Positions 45,673 through 54,957 of a stretch of DNA of 64,000 bases are shown here, piece by piece. The notes below the pieces were generated by a model that was given only the letters and a program-made list of their open reading frames with translations, did no database searches and was not told the DNA's origin. The stretch comes from Microbacterium proteolyticum. Lineage in GTDB: Bacteria; Actinomycetota; Actinomycetes; Actinomycetales; Microbacteriaceae. The position numbers and the translations under genes were made by a program. Position 1 is the first letter of the stretch. Each line of letters starts with the position of its first letter. Location of the stretch: assembly GCF_029639405.1 (NCBI RefSeq), contig NZ_CP121274.1, positions 2,418,001 to 2,482,000 on the forward strand. Reading direction: 5' to 3'.

Positions 45673-45709
45673 CGGGGGACGGCGGGGAGTGCCATCCTCT
45701 CGTCGTGCT

Positions 45710-45898
45710 GAGAACAGGGGATGCGACCAGGACAGGGGAATCCGACCGATATCGGCCTGTTCCGGGGGCCGCGCCTGTTTTCGCGACGCGGTGCGCTGCG
45801 CAACAGGCGAGGTCGCGCGTCGCGAGAACAGGCGATGCGGCGGAAACAGGGCGTTTCGACTGCGTTCGGCCTGTCGCGGGGGCATCCGCCTGTTTTGG
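45710..45898. repeat. Duplicated palindromic element with AACAGG/CCTGTT ends
   Basis: The 299-bp gap before parA holds two imperfect copies of a roughly 72-bp unit (from 45710 and from 45824), each starting GAGAACAGG, containing GGCCTGT midway, and ending GCCTGTTTT. Nine AACAGG or CCTGTT-type hexamers occur in 190 bp, on both strands. The end of copy 1 and the start of copy 2 also form a 17-bp inverted repeat with one mismatch (45774-45790 / 45816-45832). No gene is visible here. It resembles a REP/BIME-type element. Confidence 0.7.
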
Positions 45899-45955
45899 GT
45901 ACGTGCCGCGGCAGCGCGCACCGCGTGGTCTCCCGGCGGGCGACGGGCCGGCGAG

Positions 45956-45974
45956 TAGACTCGACACCGTTATG
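45956..45974 (+). promoter_or_regulatory. -10 box of the parA-scpAB operon
   Basis: TAGACT (45956-45961) ends 10 nt before the ATG at 45972; no SD. The spacing is slightly longer than at other leaderless starts. Confidence 0.45.
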
Positions 45975-46874
45975 ACGAAGGCGGGAGACTCGGTGTCGGC
46001 GAGCACGAAGGGGACGGCGAAGAGCGCGGACGAGGTCATCCTCGGCCCCACAGGCCGGCCGTACCGCGGATTCCCGACGCCCGCGAAGCTTGACAGCCAC
46101 GGTCCCGCCCGCATCATCGCCCTCTGCAACCAGAAGGGCGGCGTCGGCAAGACGACGACGACCATCAACCTCGCCGCCTCGCTCGCCGGTTACGGCCGCC
46201 GCGTGCTCGCGGTCGACTTCGACCCGCAGGGCGCGCTGTCGGCGGGTCTCGGGATCCAGACGCACGACGTCCCCACGATCTACGACCTGCTGCTCGACAC
46301 CAAGCGCGACCCGCACGAGGTCATCGTCTCCACGCGGGTCGAGGGCCTCGACATCCTCCCGGCCAACATCGATCTGTCGGCCGCCGAGGTGCACCTCGTC
46401 AACGAGGTCGCGCGTGAGACGATCCTCGCCCGCGTGCTCCGCAAGGTCGCGGCGGAGTACGACGTCATCCTCATCGACTGCCAGCCGTCGCTCGGACTCC
46501 TCACCGTCAACGCGCTCACGGCCGCCCACGGCGTGCTGATCCCGCTCGAGTGCGAGTTCTTCGCCCTGCGCGGTGTCGCCCTGCTGGTCGAGACCATCGA
46601 CAAGGTGCGCGATCGACTGAACCCCGCCATCGAACTCGACGGGGTCCTCGCCACGATGTACGACGCGCGCACCCTGCACTCGCGCGAGGTGCTGGAGCGC
46701 GTGGTCGAGGCGTTCGGCGACGACGTCCTCGAAACGGTCATCGGACGCACGGTGAAGTTCCCGGATGCGTCTGTTTCGGGCATGCCGATCACGGAGTTCG
46801 CGCCCGAGCACGCCGCCGCGCAGGCCTACCTGCGGCTGGCGCGGGAGCTGGTCGCCCGTGGCGCCGTCGCCTGA
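45972..46874 (+). CDS. ParA-family ATPase upstream of scpAB
   Basis: 300 residues. Deviant Walker A CNQKGGVGKTTTTINLAASL, switch region DFDPQGALSAGLG and Walker B-like VILIDCQPSLGLLTVNAL. The 48-residue N-terminal extension is polar and probably disordered. It is related to Soj/ParA, but there is no parB next to it; it is the ParA paralogue that precedes scpA-scpB in most actinobacteria, with a presumed role in chromosome organisation together with the condensin kleisin. Not evidence for oriC here. Confidence 0.93.
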   Translation: MTKAGDSVSASTKGTAKSADEVILGPTGRPYRGFPTPAKLDSHGPARIIALCNQKGGVGKTTTTINLAASLAGYGRRVLAVDFDPQGALSAGLGIQTHDVPTIYDLLLDTKRDPHEVIVSTRVEGLDILPANIDLSAAEVHLVNEVARETILARVLRKVAAEYDVILIDCQPSLGLLTVNALTAAHGVLIPLECEFFALRGVALLVETIDKVRDRLNPAIELDGVLATMYDARTLHSREVLERVVEAFGDDVLETVIGRTVKFPDASVSGMPITEFAPEHAAAQAYLRLARELVARGAVA

Positions 46875-47694
46875 CGACGGCACCGTCCCTACGGCGCCGG
46901 AGGGCGTCGACTCCACCGGGTTCCGCGTCTCGCTGCCCGTCTTCGATGGACCGTTCGACCTGCTGCTGAACCTGATCTCGGCGCACGAACTCGACATCAC
47001 CGAGGTCGCGCTGAGCCGGGTCACGGACGAGTTCATCGCGCACCTCCGCGCGCTCGGCCCCGAGGGCGATCTGGACGAGGCATCCGAGTTCCTCGTCGTG
47101 GCCGCGACCCTGCTCGACATGAAGATCGCCGGTCTCCTGCCGCAGGGCGAGCTTGTGGATGCCGAATCCGTGGCGTTGCTCGAAGCGCGCGACCTGCTCT
47201 TCGCGCGTCTGCTGCAGTACCGGGCCTTCAAGGAAGTGTCGGCATGGTTCGCGCGCTGCCTGCAGCGCGAGGACCGGCGGCACACGCGGAACGTGCGGCT
47301 GGATGCCAAGTACCGCAGCGCCGTCCCGGAGCTCGTGTGGACGCTCAGCGCCGAGGACTTCGCGGCGCTCGCCGTCGTCGCGCTCGCGCCGAAGCAGCTG
47401 CCGACCGTCGGCCTCGATCACCTGCACGCGCCACTGGTGAGCATCCGCGAGCAGGCCGCGATCGTCGTGACGCTGCTGCGCGGATCGGGGACGCTGAACT
47501 TCCGCGACCTGGTCGCCGGAGTGACGCAGACCGGGGTCGTCGTGGCGCGGTTCCTCGCGATCCTCGAGCTGTACCGCCACGCCGCGCTGTCGTTCGAGCA
47601 ACTCGAACCGCTGGGGGAGCTGACCCTGCGCTGGACCGCCGAGAGGTGGTCGGAAGAGAACCTCGCCGCCCTGGGAGCCGACTATGACCGATGA
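46858..47694 (+). CDS. scpA: Segregation and condensation protein A (kleisin)
   Basis: 278 residues from GTG 46858 (17-nt overlap with parA, GGGAG upstream). N-terminal FRVSLPVFDGPFDLLLNLIS and the EFLVVAATLLDMKIAGLLP helix bind the SMC neck; the C-terminal winged helix (GTLNFRDLVAGVTQTGVVVARFLAILEL, shown as VVVARFLAILELYRH) binds the SMC cap. Works with ScpB and SMC in chromosome condensation. The short N-terminal tail before VDSTGF is variable, so the exact start is uncertain. Confidence 0.94.
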   Translation: MAPSPDDGTVPTAPEGVDSTGFRVSLPVFDGPFDLLLNLISAHELDITEVALSRVTDEFIAHLRALGPEGDLDEASEFLVVAATLLDMKIAGLLPQGELVDAESVALLEARDLLFARLLQYRAFKEVSAWFARCLQREDRRHTRNVRLDAKYRSAVPELVWTLSAEDFAALAVVALAPKQLPTVGLDHLHAPLVSIREQAAIVVTLLRGSGTLNFRDLVAGVTQTGVVVARFLAILELYRHAALSFEQLEPLGELTLRWTAERWSEENLAALGADYDR

Positions 47695-48283
47695 CCCGAC
47701 CGAGCCCGCCGCGCGCCCGAACGACACGGCATCCGTCGCCCGTCGGCTCGAGGCGATCCTGCTGATCCTCGACGAGCCGCAGAGCCTCGTGTCGCTGGCG
47801 GCGGCCGTCGCCGCACCGGTCCCGGCCGTGCGTCAGGCCATCGAGGGCCTCGTGGCCGACTACGACGGCGAGACCGGCGGCCCCCGCCGCGGCTTCGAAT
47901 TGCGCGAGGTCGGGGGCGGGTGGCGGCTGTACGTCCGTGAAGAGTACGACGACGTCGTGGGGGAGTTCGTCAACACGCAGGCGCCCTCGCGCCTGTCGCA
48001 GGCGGCGCTGGAGACCCTCGCCGTCATCGCCTACAAGCAACCCATGACGCGGGGGCAGGTGGCATCCATCCGGGCGGTGAACGTGGACTCGGTCGTCCGG
48101 ACGCTCCTCGCCCGTGGACTGATCACCGAGGTGTTCACCGACCCGGACACGGGCGCGATCCACTACGGGACGACCGACCAGCTGCTGGTCAACCTGGGCA
48201 TCAACTCGCTCGACGAGCTGCCCCACATCTCGCCGTTGCTCGACGACGGCGCGGACGGATTCGACGGAGAGGTGCTCAGATGA
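47684..48283 (+). CDS. scpB: Segregation and condensation protein B
   Basis: 199 residues, two winged-helix domains. RLEAILLILDEPQSLVSLAA begins the first and SQAALETLAVIAYKQPMTRG...NVDSVVRTLLARGLI the second. Dimeric partner of ScpA in the SMC complex. The ATG overlaps scpA by 11 nt and the stop overlaps rluB by 4 nt. Confidence 0.96.
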   Translation: MTDDPTEPAARPNDTASVARRLEAILLILDEPQSLVSLAAAVAAPVPAVRQAIEGLVADYDGETGGPRRGFELREVGGGWRLYVREEYDDVVGEFVNTQAPSRLSQAALETLAVIAYKQPMTRGQVASIRAVNVDSVVRTLLARGLITEVFTDPDTGAIHYGTTDQLLVNLGINSLDELPHISPLLDDGADGFDGEVLR

Positions 48284-49041
48284 GCGAAGAGGGCATACGC
48301 CTGCAGAAGGTGCTCGCGAACGCGGGGGTGGCGTCGCGCCGGGTCTCGGAGGAGATGATCGTCGCGGGCCGCGTGCGGGTCAACGGCGAAGTGGTCACCG
48401 AGCTCGGCTCGCGGATCGACCCGGAGACCGACCTCGTCGACGTCGATGGCACGGCGATCCAGCTGGACACGTCCAAGCGCTACGTCATCCTCAACAAGCC
48501 GACCGGCGTGGTCAGCTCGATGAGCGACGACCGCGGGCGCCCCGACCTCCGCGGCTTCACAAAGGACTGGGAGGAGCGCCTGTTCAACGTCGGACGCCTG
48601 GATGCCGACACCTCGGGGCTCCTCGTCCTCACCAACGACGGCGACCTCGCCCACGTGCTCGCGCACCCCTCGTTCGGCGTGACGAAGGTGTACATCGCGA
48701 AGGTCGAGGGGCAGGTGCTGCCGCAGACGATCCAGCGGCTGATCAGGGGCGTCGAGCTCGAGGACGGGCGGATCGCGGCCGACAAGGCGCGGCTCCTGGA
48801 CTCCTCGCGCGGGGAGAGTCTGGTGGAGTTGACGCTGCACTCGGGGAAGAACCGGATCGTGCGACGCATGATGGCCGAGGTCGGCCACCCCGTCGTCGAA
48901 CTCGTCCGGCGTCAGTTCGGCCCCCTTCACCTGGGAACTCTCCCGGTGGGGAAGGCCCGCGAGTTGACTACAGTAGAACGTGGCGCACTGCTCACGCTGT
49001 CTCGTCGAGACGGCGACACTCCGGCCGCTCCGGCCGAGTGA
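48280..49041 (+). CDS. rluB: Ribosomal large-subunit pseudouridine synthase (RluB/RsuA family)
   Basis: 253 residues. N-terminal S4 domain (GIRLQKVLANAGVASRRVSE) and catalytic domain with the conserved Asp in FNVGRLDADTSGLLVLTNDG; later HSGKNRIVRRMMAEVGHPV. It isomerises a uridine of rRNA, probably 23S U2605 by family and context. Positioned after scpB as in most Gram-positives. Confidence 0.93.
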   Translation: MSEEGIRLQKVLANAGVASRRVSEEMIVAGRVRVNGEVVTELGSRIDPETDLVDVDGTAIQLDTSKRYVILNKPTGVVSSMSDDRGRPDLRGFTKDWEERLFNVGRLDADTSGLLVLTNDGDLAHVLAHPSFGVTKVYIAKVEGQVLPQTIQRLIRGVELEDGRIAADKARLLDSSRGESLVELTLHSGKNRIVRRMMAEVGHPVVELVRRQFGPLHLGTLPVGKARELTTVERGALLTLSRRDGDTPAAPAE

Positions 49042-49093
49042 CCCTCGGGCGCCGCGCGGTGCGAACGCCACCGCCAGGGCAGCAGGAGACCCG

Positions 49094-50227
49094 ATGATCG
49101 AACCGAACGGAACGTCCGCGCGCGCGGAGGCGCCGTTGGCGACCCGTACCAGCGGCACGGTGCGCGTCGTCGGGTCGGGCCTTCTCGGGGCGAGCGTCGG
49201 CCACGCCCTCACCGCTCTCGGCGTCGACGTCGTGCTCTCCGACACGTCGCCGTCGCAGCTGCGCCTCGCGATCGACTACGGCGCCGGGCGCGCCGAGCGA
49301 GATGACGACCGGCCGTCGCTGATCGTCGTCGCCGTGCCGCCGGACGTCGTCGCCGACGTCGTGGAGCGCGAGCTCGCGGCCTACCCGGGCGCCGTGGTCA
49401 CCGACGTCGCGAGCATCAAGCTCGAGCCGCTGCGGACGCTCCGCGCGCGCGGCGTCGACCTCACGCACTACATCGGGTCGCACCCGATGGCCGGACGCGA
49501 ACGCGGGGGAGCGATCTCCGCGCGCGCCGACATCTTCGTCGGACGCCCGTGGGTGGTGTGCCGCGACGCCGAGACCTCGGCGCACGATCTGTCCCTCGTC
49601 GAGGGACTCGCGCTCGACCTGGGCGCCACGCTCATCGAGATGACGCCCGAAGAGCACGATGAGTCCGTCGCGCTGATGTCGCACGTTCCGCAGCTGGTCG
49701 CGAGCCTCCTGGCCGGCCGGTTCGTCGAGGCGCCCGATGGGTCCCTTCGTCTCGCGGGACAGGGCGTGCGCGACACCACCCGCATCGCGGCATCCGCCCC
49801 CGAACTGTGGGTGCAGATCCTCGGCGCCAACGCGGCTCCCGTGGTCGAAGTGCTCGACCAGCTCGCCTCCGACCTCGGCGACGTGGCCGCCGCACTGCGC
49901 GATCCGGACGCCCCCGGCGCCCGCCGCACCGTGGCCGACACGATCCGCCGCGGCAACGAGGGCGTCGAGCGTCTGCCGGGCAAGCACGGGCAGAACCGCC
50001 GGTTCGACACCTTCGTCGTCATGGTCGACGACACCTCCGGCCAGCTCGGCCGCCTCTTCGGCGAGCTGGGCGACCTCGACGTCAACGTCGAAGACCTGCG
50101 TCTCGAGCACTCGCCGGGGGCCCCCTTCGGCCTGGCCGAGATCAGTGTCGTCCCCGACGCCGTCCGCCGAGCCGTCGACGGGCTCCAGCAGCGCGGATGG
50201 CGGATTGCGAGCACCACCCATGACTGA
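49094..50227 (+). CDS. tyrA: Prephenate dehydrogenase with C-terminal ACT domain
   Basis: 377 residues. RBS AGGAG before the ATG. NAD-binding [17 protein letters not shown], catalytic His in [32 protein letters not shown] in the helical dimer domain, and a C-terminal ACT-like regulatory domain (about 300-370; [20 protein letters not shown]) that probably binds tyrosine. It makes 4-hydroxyphenylpyruvate for tyrosine synthesis. It lies between rluB and cmk, with an 8-nt overlap into cmk. Confidence 0.94.
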   Translation: MIEPNGTSARAEAPLATRTSGTVRVVGSGLLGASVGHALTALGVDVVLSDTSPSQLRLAIDYGAGRAERDDDRPSLIVVAVPPDVVADVVERELAAYPGAVVTDVASIKLEPLRTLRARGVDLTHYIGSHPMAGRERGGAISARADIFVGRPWVVCRDAETSAHDLSLVEGLALDLGATLIEMTPEEHDESVALMSHVPQLVASLLAGRFVEAPDGSLRLAGQGVRDTTRIAASAPELWVQILGANAAPVVEVLDQLASDLGDVAAALRDPDAPGARRTVADTIRRGNEGVERLPGKHGQNRRFDTFVVMVDDTSGQLGRLFGELGDLDVNVEDLRLEHSPGAPFGLAEISVVPDAVRRAVDGLQQRGWRIASTTHD

Positions 50228-50960
50228 CCCCACCATCTTCCGGCCCGGCGTCGTCGCCCCCGCCGAGGGATCGGCATCCGGAGTTCCCGCCGTCGTCGCG
50301 ATCGACGGTCCCGCCGGCAGCGGCAAGTCGAGCGTCTCGAAGGCCACGGCCGTGCGCCTCGGCTACGGATTCCTCGACACGGGAGCCGCCTACCGCGCCC
50401 TCGCGTGGCACGCGCTCGAGCACGGCAGCGACACCTCCGACGCCACCGCGGTGCTGGAGGTCTTCGGCGACTTCGACTACGCCATCTCGCTCGACCCGGC
50501 CGACCGCTGGGTCCGCGTCGGCGGAACCGACGTCACCGCCGCGATCCGCGAACCGCGCGTCACGGACGCCGTGAGCGGCGTGGCCCGCGTCCCCGCCGTG
50601 CGGCAGGCCGTGAACGACCTGTTCCGTCGGCTCGTGGCATCCTCGGGCCTGCGGGGTGTCGTGGTCGAGGGCCGCGACATCACCACGGTCGTGTACCCCG
50701 ATGCGCCCGTGCGCATCCTTCTGACCGCGGCGCCCGAGGTGCGCGCCGCCCGCCGCAGCGCCGAGCTGACCTCGCAGGACGCCGCCGCGGTCGCGGCAGC
50801 GCTGCACAAGCGCGATGCGGCTGATTCCACGGTCGTCGACTTCCTCACCGCCGCCCCCGGCGTACAGGTCGTCGACTCGACCCACCTCGATTTCGAACAG
50901 ACCGTCGACGCCGTGCTGAACGTCGTCGACTCCACGATGGGAGCCCGCGATGGGCGTTGA
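50220..50960 (+). CDS. cmk: Cytidylate kinase
   Basis: 246 residues. P-loop [19 protein letters not shown]-binding [33 protein letters not shown] and [19 protein letters not shown], lid with AARRSAEL. Phosphorylates CMP and dCMP. About 20 extra residues precede the P-loop, as usual in this group. Overlaps tyrA by 8 nt and der by 11 nt. Confidence 0.96.
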   Translation: MTDPTIFRPGVVAPAEGSASGVPAVVAIDGPAGSGKSSVSKATAVRLGYGFLDTGAAYRALAWHALEHGSDTSDATAVLEVFGDFDYAISLDPADRWVRVGGTDVTAAIREPRVTDAVSGVARVPAVRQAVNDLFRRLVASSGLRGVVVEGRDITTVVYPDAPVRILLTAAPEVRAARRSAELTSQDAAAVAAALHKRDAADSTVVDFLTAAPGVQVVDSTHLDFEQTVDAVLNVVDSTMGARDGR

Positions 50961-52473
50961 CGACGAGTACGAAGGCGGGCCCGACCAGCTCGCCGAGAAG
51001 ATGGCCGAGCTGGACGAGGTCCTGGCCGAACAGCGCGCGCAAGCGCTGCGCGCGGGCCTCGAGGACTTCGACCTCGACGAGGACGACGCGGCGCTGCTCG
51101 CGGGTCTCGCCGGGGGAGAGGACGGGATCGAGTTCTTGCCGGCGCTGCCGGTCGTGGCGATCGTGGGTCGCCCGAACGTCGGCAAGTCGGCGCTGGTGAA
51201 CCGCATCCTCGGCCGCCGCGAGGCCGTCGTCGAGGACACCCCGGGCGTCACCCGCGACCGCGTGACCTACAAGGCCGAGTGGCTCGACCGCCGGTTCTCG
51301 CTGGTGGACACGGGCGGTTGGGAGCCGGACGCGCGCGGAATCGACCGCTCGGTTGCCGCGCAGGCCGAGGTCGCAATCGACCTCGCCGACGTCGTCCTGT
51401 TCGTGGTGGATGCCACGGTGGGCGCGACCGCGACCGACGAGCACGTCGTGCGGCTGCTGCGCAAGACCAAGAAGCCCGTGTTCCTCGTGGCGAACAAGGT
51501 TGACGACGCCCGCCAGGAGCCCGAGGCCGCGGCACTGTGGAACCTCGGTCTCGGCGAACCGCACCCCGTCTCGGCCATCCACGGCCGCGGCGTCGCCGAC
51601 CTCCTCGACGAGCTCATGAAGGTGCTGCCCGAGATCTCGGCCGTCGCCAAGTACGAGATCGGCGGCCCGCGCCGCGTCGCGATCCTCGGCCGCCCGAACG
51701 TGGGCAAGTCGTCGCTGTTGAATAAGGCCGCGGGTGAAGAGCGCGTCGTCGTGAACGAGCTCGCGGGTACCACCCGTGACCCCGTGGACGAGGTCGTCGA
51801 GCTCGGCGGCAAGCTCTGGACGCTCGTGGACACCGCCGGCATCCGTCGTCGCGTGCACCTGCAGCAGGGCGCCGACTTCTACGCGTCGCTGCGCACCTCG
51901 ACCGCCCTGGAGAAGTCCGAGGTCGCCGTCGTCGTGCTCGACGTGTCGCAGTCGATCAGCGTGCAGGACCTCAACATCATCGACCTGGTGCTCGAGTCGG
52001 GGCGCGCGCTCGTGCTGGCGTTCAACAAGTGGGACCGCCTGAACGACGACGACATGGAGAACGCCGACCGTCGCCGCTACCTCGAGCGCGAGATCGAGCA
52101 GGACCTCGCGCACGTGACGTGGGCGCCGCGCGTGAACATCTCCGCCCGCACCGGTCGTCACCTCGACAAGCTCGTGCCGGCGCTCGAGACGGCGCTGGAG
52201 TCGTGGGACCAGCGAATCCCGACGGGCAAGTTCAACGCGTTCCTCGCCGAACTCGTCGCCGAGCACCCGCACCCGCTGCGCGGCGGAAAGCAGCCCCGCA
52301 TCCTGTTCGGGACGCAGGCGTCGACGCGTCCGCCGACCTTCGTGCTCTTCACCACCGGGTTCCTCGACCCGGGCTACCGCCGGTTCATCCAGCGGCGCCT
52401 GCGCGAGATCTACGGCTTCGAGGGCACCCCGATCGTGCTGAACATGCGCATCCGCGAGAAGCGCCAGCGCTGA
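50950..52473 (+). CDS. der: Ribosome-assembly GTPase Der (EngA)
   Basis: 507 residues with two consecutive GTPase domains. G1: [20 protein letters not shown] with DTPGVTRDR and NKVD; second: [20 protein letters not shown] with ELAGTTRDP and NKWD; C-terminal KH-like domain (about 415-507). The 60-residue acidic N-terminal extension is typical of actinobacteria. Acts in 50S subunit maturation. A 9-bp hairpin follows the stop. Confidence 0.97.
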   Translation: MGVDDEYEGGPDQLAEKMAELDEVLAEQRAQALRAGLEDFDLDEDDAALLAGLAGGEDGIEFLPALPVVAIVGRPNVGKSALVNRILGRREAVVEDTPGVTRDRVTYKAEWLDRRFSLVDTGGWEPDARGIDRSVAAQAEVAIDLADVVLFVVDATVGATATDEHVVRLLRKTKKPVFLVANKVDDARQEPEAAALWNLGLGEPHPVSAIHGRGVADLLDELMKVLPEISAVAKYEIGGPRRVAILGRPNVGKSSLLNKAAGEERVVVNELAGTTRDPVDEVVELGGKLWTLVDTAGIRRRVHLQQGADFYASLRTSTALEKSEVAVVVLDVSQSISVQDLNIIDLVLESGRALVLAFNKWDRLNDDDMENADRRRYLEREIEQDLAHVTWAPRVNISARTGRHLDKLVPALETALESWDQRIPTGKFNAFLAELVAEHPHPLRGGKQPRILFGTQASTRPPTFVLFTTGFLDPGYRRFIQRRLREIYGFEGTPIVLNMRIREKRQR

Positions 52474-52484
52474 GTCGCCCCACG

Positions 52485-52508
52485 ACGCCCCGGTTACGGC
52501 CGGGGCGT
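52485..52508 (+). terminator. Terminator after der
   Basis: Exact 9-bp stem ACGCCCCGG (52485-52493) / CCGGGGCGT (52500-52508), 6-nt loop, followed by TCGTGTTGT; ends the long parA-to-der series. The next 277 bp up to the DUF805 gene show no convincing gene. Confidence 0.78.
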
Positions 52509-52785
52509 TCGTGTTGTCCGGGGGTTCGGCATCCCAGCCTGGCCGTGCGCCGGGTCGTTCCGTCGGGTGGAGTTCGGGGCGGACGCGCCGAGGTGGGATG
52601 CCGCCGGGGCGGCGTGTCGGGCCGGGATCCGCGGGACGGTGAGTGGTGCGGGCGCGGGAGCAGCATCCGGGCCGTCACAGTCTGAGAAATTGCTGTGCGC
52701 GGAGGCGGTCGGTCGGTAGTGTCCGTGAGGCGGGCGTCCGGCCCGTAGACGCGCATCCGTGGGGGATGCCGAAGGGGGAAGCATC

Positions 52786-53229
52786 ATGTCCAGTTCCGTC
52801 AGCGCGCCGCCGCTCGATCAGCCGTACTACGGGGCTCCGCTGAGCGCGGCCGTCCGCCGGTTCTTCGCGAAGTACGCCACGTTCACCGGTCGCGCGAGCC
52901 GCAGCGAGTACTGGTGGTGGTGGCTCGTGGCCGCCATCGTCAACTTCGTGCTGCAGATCCTCGCGCTGGTCACGGGAGGCCTCAAGGCCGGCTCGGATGG
53001 CGCCGTCGTCGTCGGCACGGGTCTCGGCATCGTCTTCCTCGTGCTGGTCATCGTCTGGGGGCTCGGGACGATCGTCCCCGGCATCGCGCTGTTGGTGCGG
53101 CGCCTGCACGACTCCAACCACAGCGGATTCTGGGTCTTCATCGGTCTGGTGCCGCTCGTCGGCGGTCTCATCCTGTTCATCTTCACGCTGCTCGGACCGA
53201 ACCCCGAGGGTGCTCGCTTCGACCGGTAG
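52786..53229 (+). CDS. DUF805-family membrane protein
   Basis: 147 residues; RBS GAAGGGGGA before the ATG. AAVRRFFAKYATFTGRASRSEYWWW is the DUF805 start (shown in part), followed by about four membrane spans and the conserved ALLVRRLHDSNHSGFWVFI loop. Small polytopic proteins of this family are widespread; none has a proven function. Monocistronic by its neighbours. Confidence 0.88.
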   Translation: MSSSVSAPPLDQPYYGAPLSAAVRRFFAKYATFTGRASRSEYWWWWLVAAIVNFVLQILALVTGGLKAGSDGAVVVGTGLGIVFLVLVIVWGLGTIVPGIALLVRRLHDSNHSGFWVFIGLVPLVGGLILFIFTLLGPNPEGARFDR

Positions 53230-53278
53230 TCCGTCGCGCGTCGTGCCGTGCGGCGGTCGGTTCGCCGACGATGGAGCC

Positions 53279-53347
53279 GCGAGACTGCATCCGCCTGACA
53301 TCGCCATTGCATACTGCAGTGGATTCGTCGGGGGGATGCAGTCTCGC
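53279..53347. repeat. 14-bp perfect inverted repeat between DUF805 and Nudix-NYN genes
   Basis: GCGAGACTGCATCC (53279-53292) and its exact inverted complement (53334-53347), with a 41-nt loop that itself holds a smaller near-palindrome (CCATTGCA / TGCAGTGG). Probably a terminator for the DUF805 gene; the TGCA-rich loop could alternatively be a protein site. Confidence 0.5.
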
Positions 53348-53432
53348 CGTTCCGGCGGGGGTTTTCGCGGCGGACGGCGGCGTGTGACACGCGGGGCGTC
53401 TCGTGGGCTGTGGCTGTGCCAGGCTGGGGAGG

Positions 53433-54335
53433 ATGACGATCCAACCCCCCGCCCCCGGTGAGCCGCGGCGTCCGCACGGACCCCGCGATCCCGGCGACGC
53501 CTGGGTCGAAGCGCCCACGGGCGAGCGCTACTGGGGACGCTTCGGCGCCGCCGGACTGCTCGCCGTCGACGCTCAGCGCGGAGTGCTGCTACAGCACCGC
53601 GTCTCGTGGAGCCACTTCGGCGACACGTGGGCGCTCCCCGGCGGCGCGCGGCACCAGGGCGAATCCGCCCGCGACGGCGCGCTGCGCGAGTCGGCGGAGG
53701 AAGCGGGGGTCCCCGTGGATGCCGTGCAGCCCCGGTTCGAGAGCGTCCTCGACCTCGGGATCTGGTCGTACTCGACGCTCGTCGCCGACGTGACCACGCC
53801 GTTCGAGCCGGTGATCAGCGACCCCGAGAGCGTGGCGCTCGAGTGGGTGCCGGTCGACGATGTGGCATCCCGCCCCCTCCACCCCGGGTTCGCTTCCGCA
53901 TGGCCGGTGCTGCGCGACGCGCTGTCGGCGCGACCCGCGGTGATCGTCGACGTCGCGAACGTCGTGGGGTCGGTGCCCGACGGGTGGTGGAAAGACCGCG
54001 CGGGTGCCGCGTCGCGGTTGCTGGCGCAGCTCTCGCGGCTCGCGATCGACGGGGTGGATGCCGAGCACCTCGGTCTCGCGGCCACGCGCTGGTTCCCGTT
54101 CGTGTCGGCAGTGCTCGAGGGCGACGCGCGGGCGGCGGACGTGGACGCGGACCAAGTGGGTGTGTTCCGGGCTGCGGGGTCGGGCGATGACGAGATCGTC
54201 GCCGTCGCGCGGAAGCTCGTGGGGTCGTGGAACCCCGTGATCGTCGTGACCAGCGACCGCGGGCTCGCGGCGCGCGTCGAGGAGCTCGGCGCGTCGGTGC
54301 GCGGGGTTCGGTGGCTGCGGGAGCAGCTGGGCTGA
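53433..54335 (+). CDS. Nudix hydrolase fused to a NYN/PIN-like domain
   Basis: 300 residues. N-terminal Nudix domain (about 25-150) with an intact box: LPGGARHQGESARDGALRES followed by AEEAGV. The C-terminal half (about 165-300) starts PAVIVDVANVVGSVPDGWW, with the Asp/Asn pattern of NYN/PIN ribonuclease domains, and ends DEIVAVARKLV...VIVVTSDRGLAARVEELGASV, where TSDRGL supplies the other acidic residues of that fold. I infer a nucleotide hydrolase joined to an RNase-like domain; the combined function is unknown. ATG with GGGGAGG just upstream. Confidence 0.82.
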   Translation: MTIQPPAPGEPRRPHGPRDPGDAWVEAPTGERYWGRFGAAGLLAVDAQRGVLLQHRVSWSHFGDTWALPGGARHQGESARDGALRESAEEAGVPVDAVQPRFESVLDLGIWSYSTLVADVTTPFEPVISDPESVALEWVPVDDVASRPLHPGFASAWPVLRDALSARPAVIVDVANVVGSVPDGWWKDRAGAASRLLAQLSRLAIDGVDAEHLGLAATRWFPFVSAVLEGDARAADVDADQVGVFRAAGSGDDEIVAVARKLVGSWNPVIVVTSDRGLAARVEELGASVRGVRWLREQLG

Positions 54336-54351
54336 GGCCGGCGGCGTCGGC

Positions 54352-54532
54352 TCGGTGATTCGCGCGGGGTGAGTTGCGGGCGCGGGGTCGTGGCTGAGGT
54401 TGTGGGGATCGCCGAGGTTGTGCGGCGGGTGCGGGCAGCCGGGGCGTGCGGCGTTAGGTCAGTGATTCGCGCGGCGTGAGTTGCAGGCCCGGGATCGTGG
54501 GTGAGGTTGTGCGGATCGCTGGTGTTGTGCGG
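54352..54532. repeat. Two 74-bp direct repeats
   Basis: Copies 54352-54425 and 54459-54532 match at 64 of 74 positions, by eye, 107 bp apart; each begins TCRGTGATTCGCGCGG and ends GTTGTGCGG. They fill the 199-bp gap between the convergent Nudix-NYN and S4 genes. No open frame uses them convincingly. Confidence 0.75.
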
Positions 54533-54534
54533 CC

Positions 54535-54918
54535 TCAGTCGACGTCGCGCCCGCGAAGCTTCTCGATCTCGCGGCGGTCGCGCTTCGTGGGGCGTCCGGC
54601 GCCGCGGTCGCGGACCGGCACGAAGGGGGTGCTCTCGCGGGGCGGCGGCGGGGGAGTGCGGTCGTCGGCAGCCTCGGCGACCAGCGCCGCGCCGACACGC
54701 TTCGCGATGGTCTTCTTCACCACGAGGATGCGGTCGAAACCCTGGATCCGCACGCGCAGCTCATCGCCCGGGCGGACCGGCTGGGCGGCCTTCGCGCGCT
54801 CGCCGTTGACGCGCACGTGGCCCGCGCGGCACGCCGTGGTCGCGGCCGACCGGGTCTTGTAGACGCGGATGGCCCACAGCCACGCGTCGACGCGCGCGGT
54901 GGGCGTGGCATCCGTCAT
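54535..54918 (-). CDS. S4-domain RNA-binding protein (HslR/Hsp15-like)
   Basis: 127 residues. The S4 domain is residues about 9-75: RVDAWLWAIRVYKTRSAATT with GHVRVNGERAKAAQPVRPGD. The C-terminal tail is Arg/Asp-rich and basic, as in Hsp15, which rescues stalled 50S-peptidyl-tRNA complexes in E. coli. Function here inferred from the domain only. Confidence 0.88.
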   Translation of the reverse strand: MTDATPTARVDAWLWAIRVYKTRSAATTACRAGHVRVNGERAKAAQPVRPGDELRVRIQGFDRILVVKKTIAKRVGAALVAEAADDRTPPPPPRESTPFVPVRDRGAGRPTKRDRREIEKLRGRDVD

Positions 54919-54957
54919 CGAGGCTCCTTCGAGGAACCTCCATCGTAGGTGGGGCGA

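Noticed and set aside
45972..46874. ParA as a sign of the replication origin
   Set aside because: There is no parB, dnaA, dnaN or gidB nearby and no parS-type palindrome; this is the scpAB-linked ParA paralogue.
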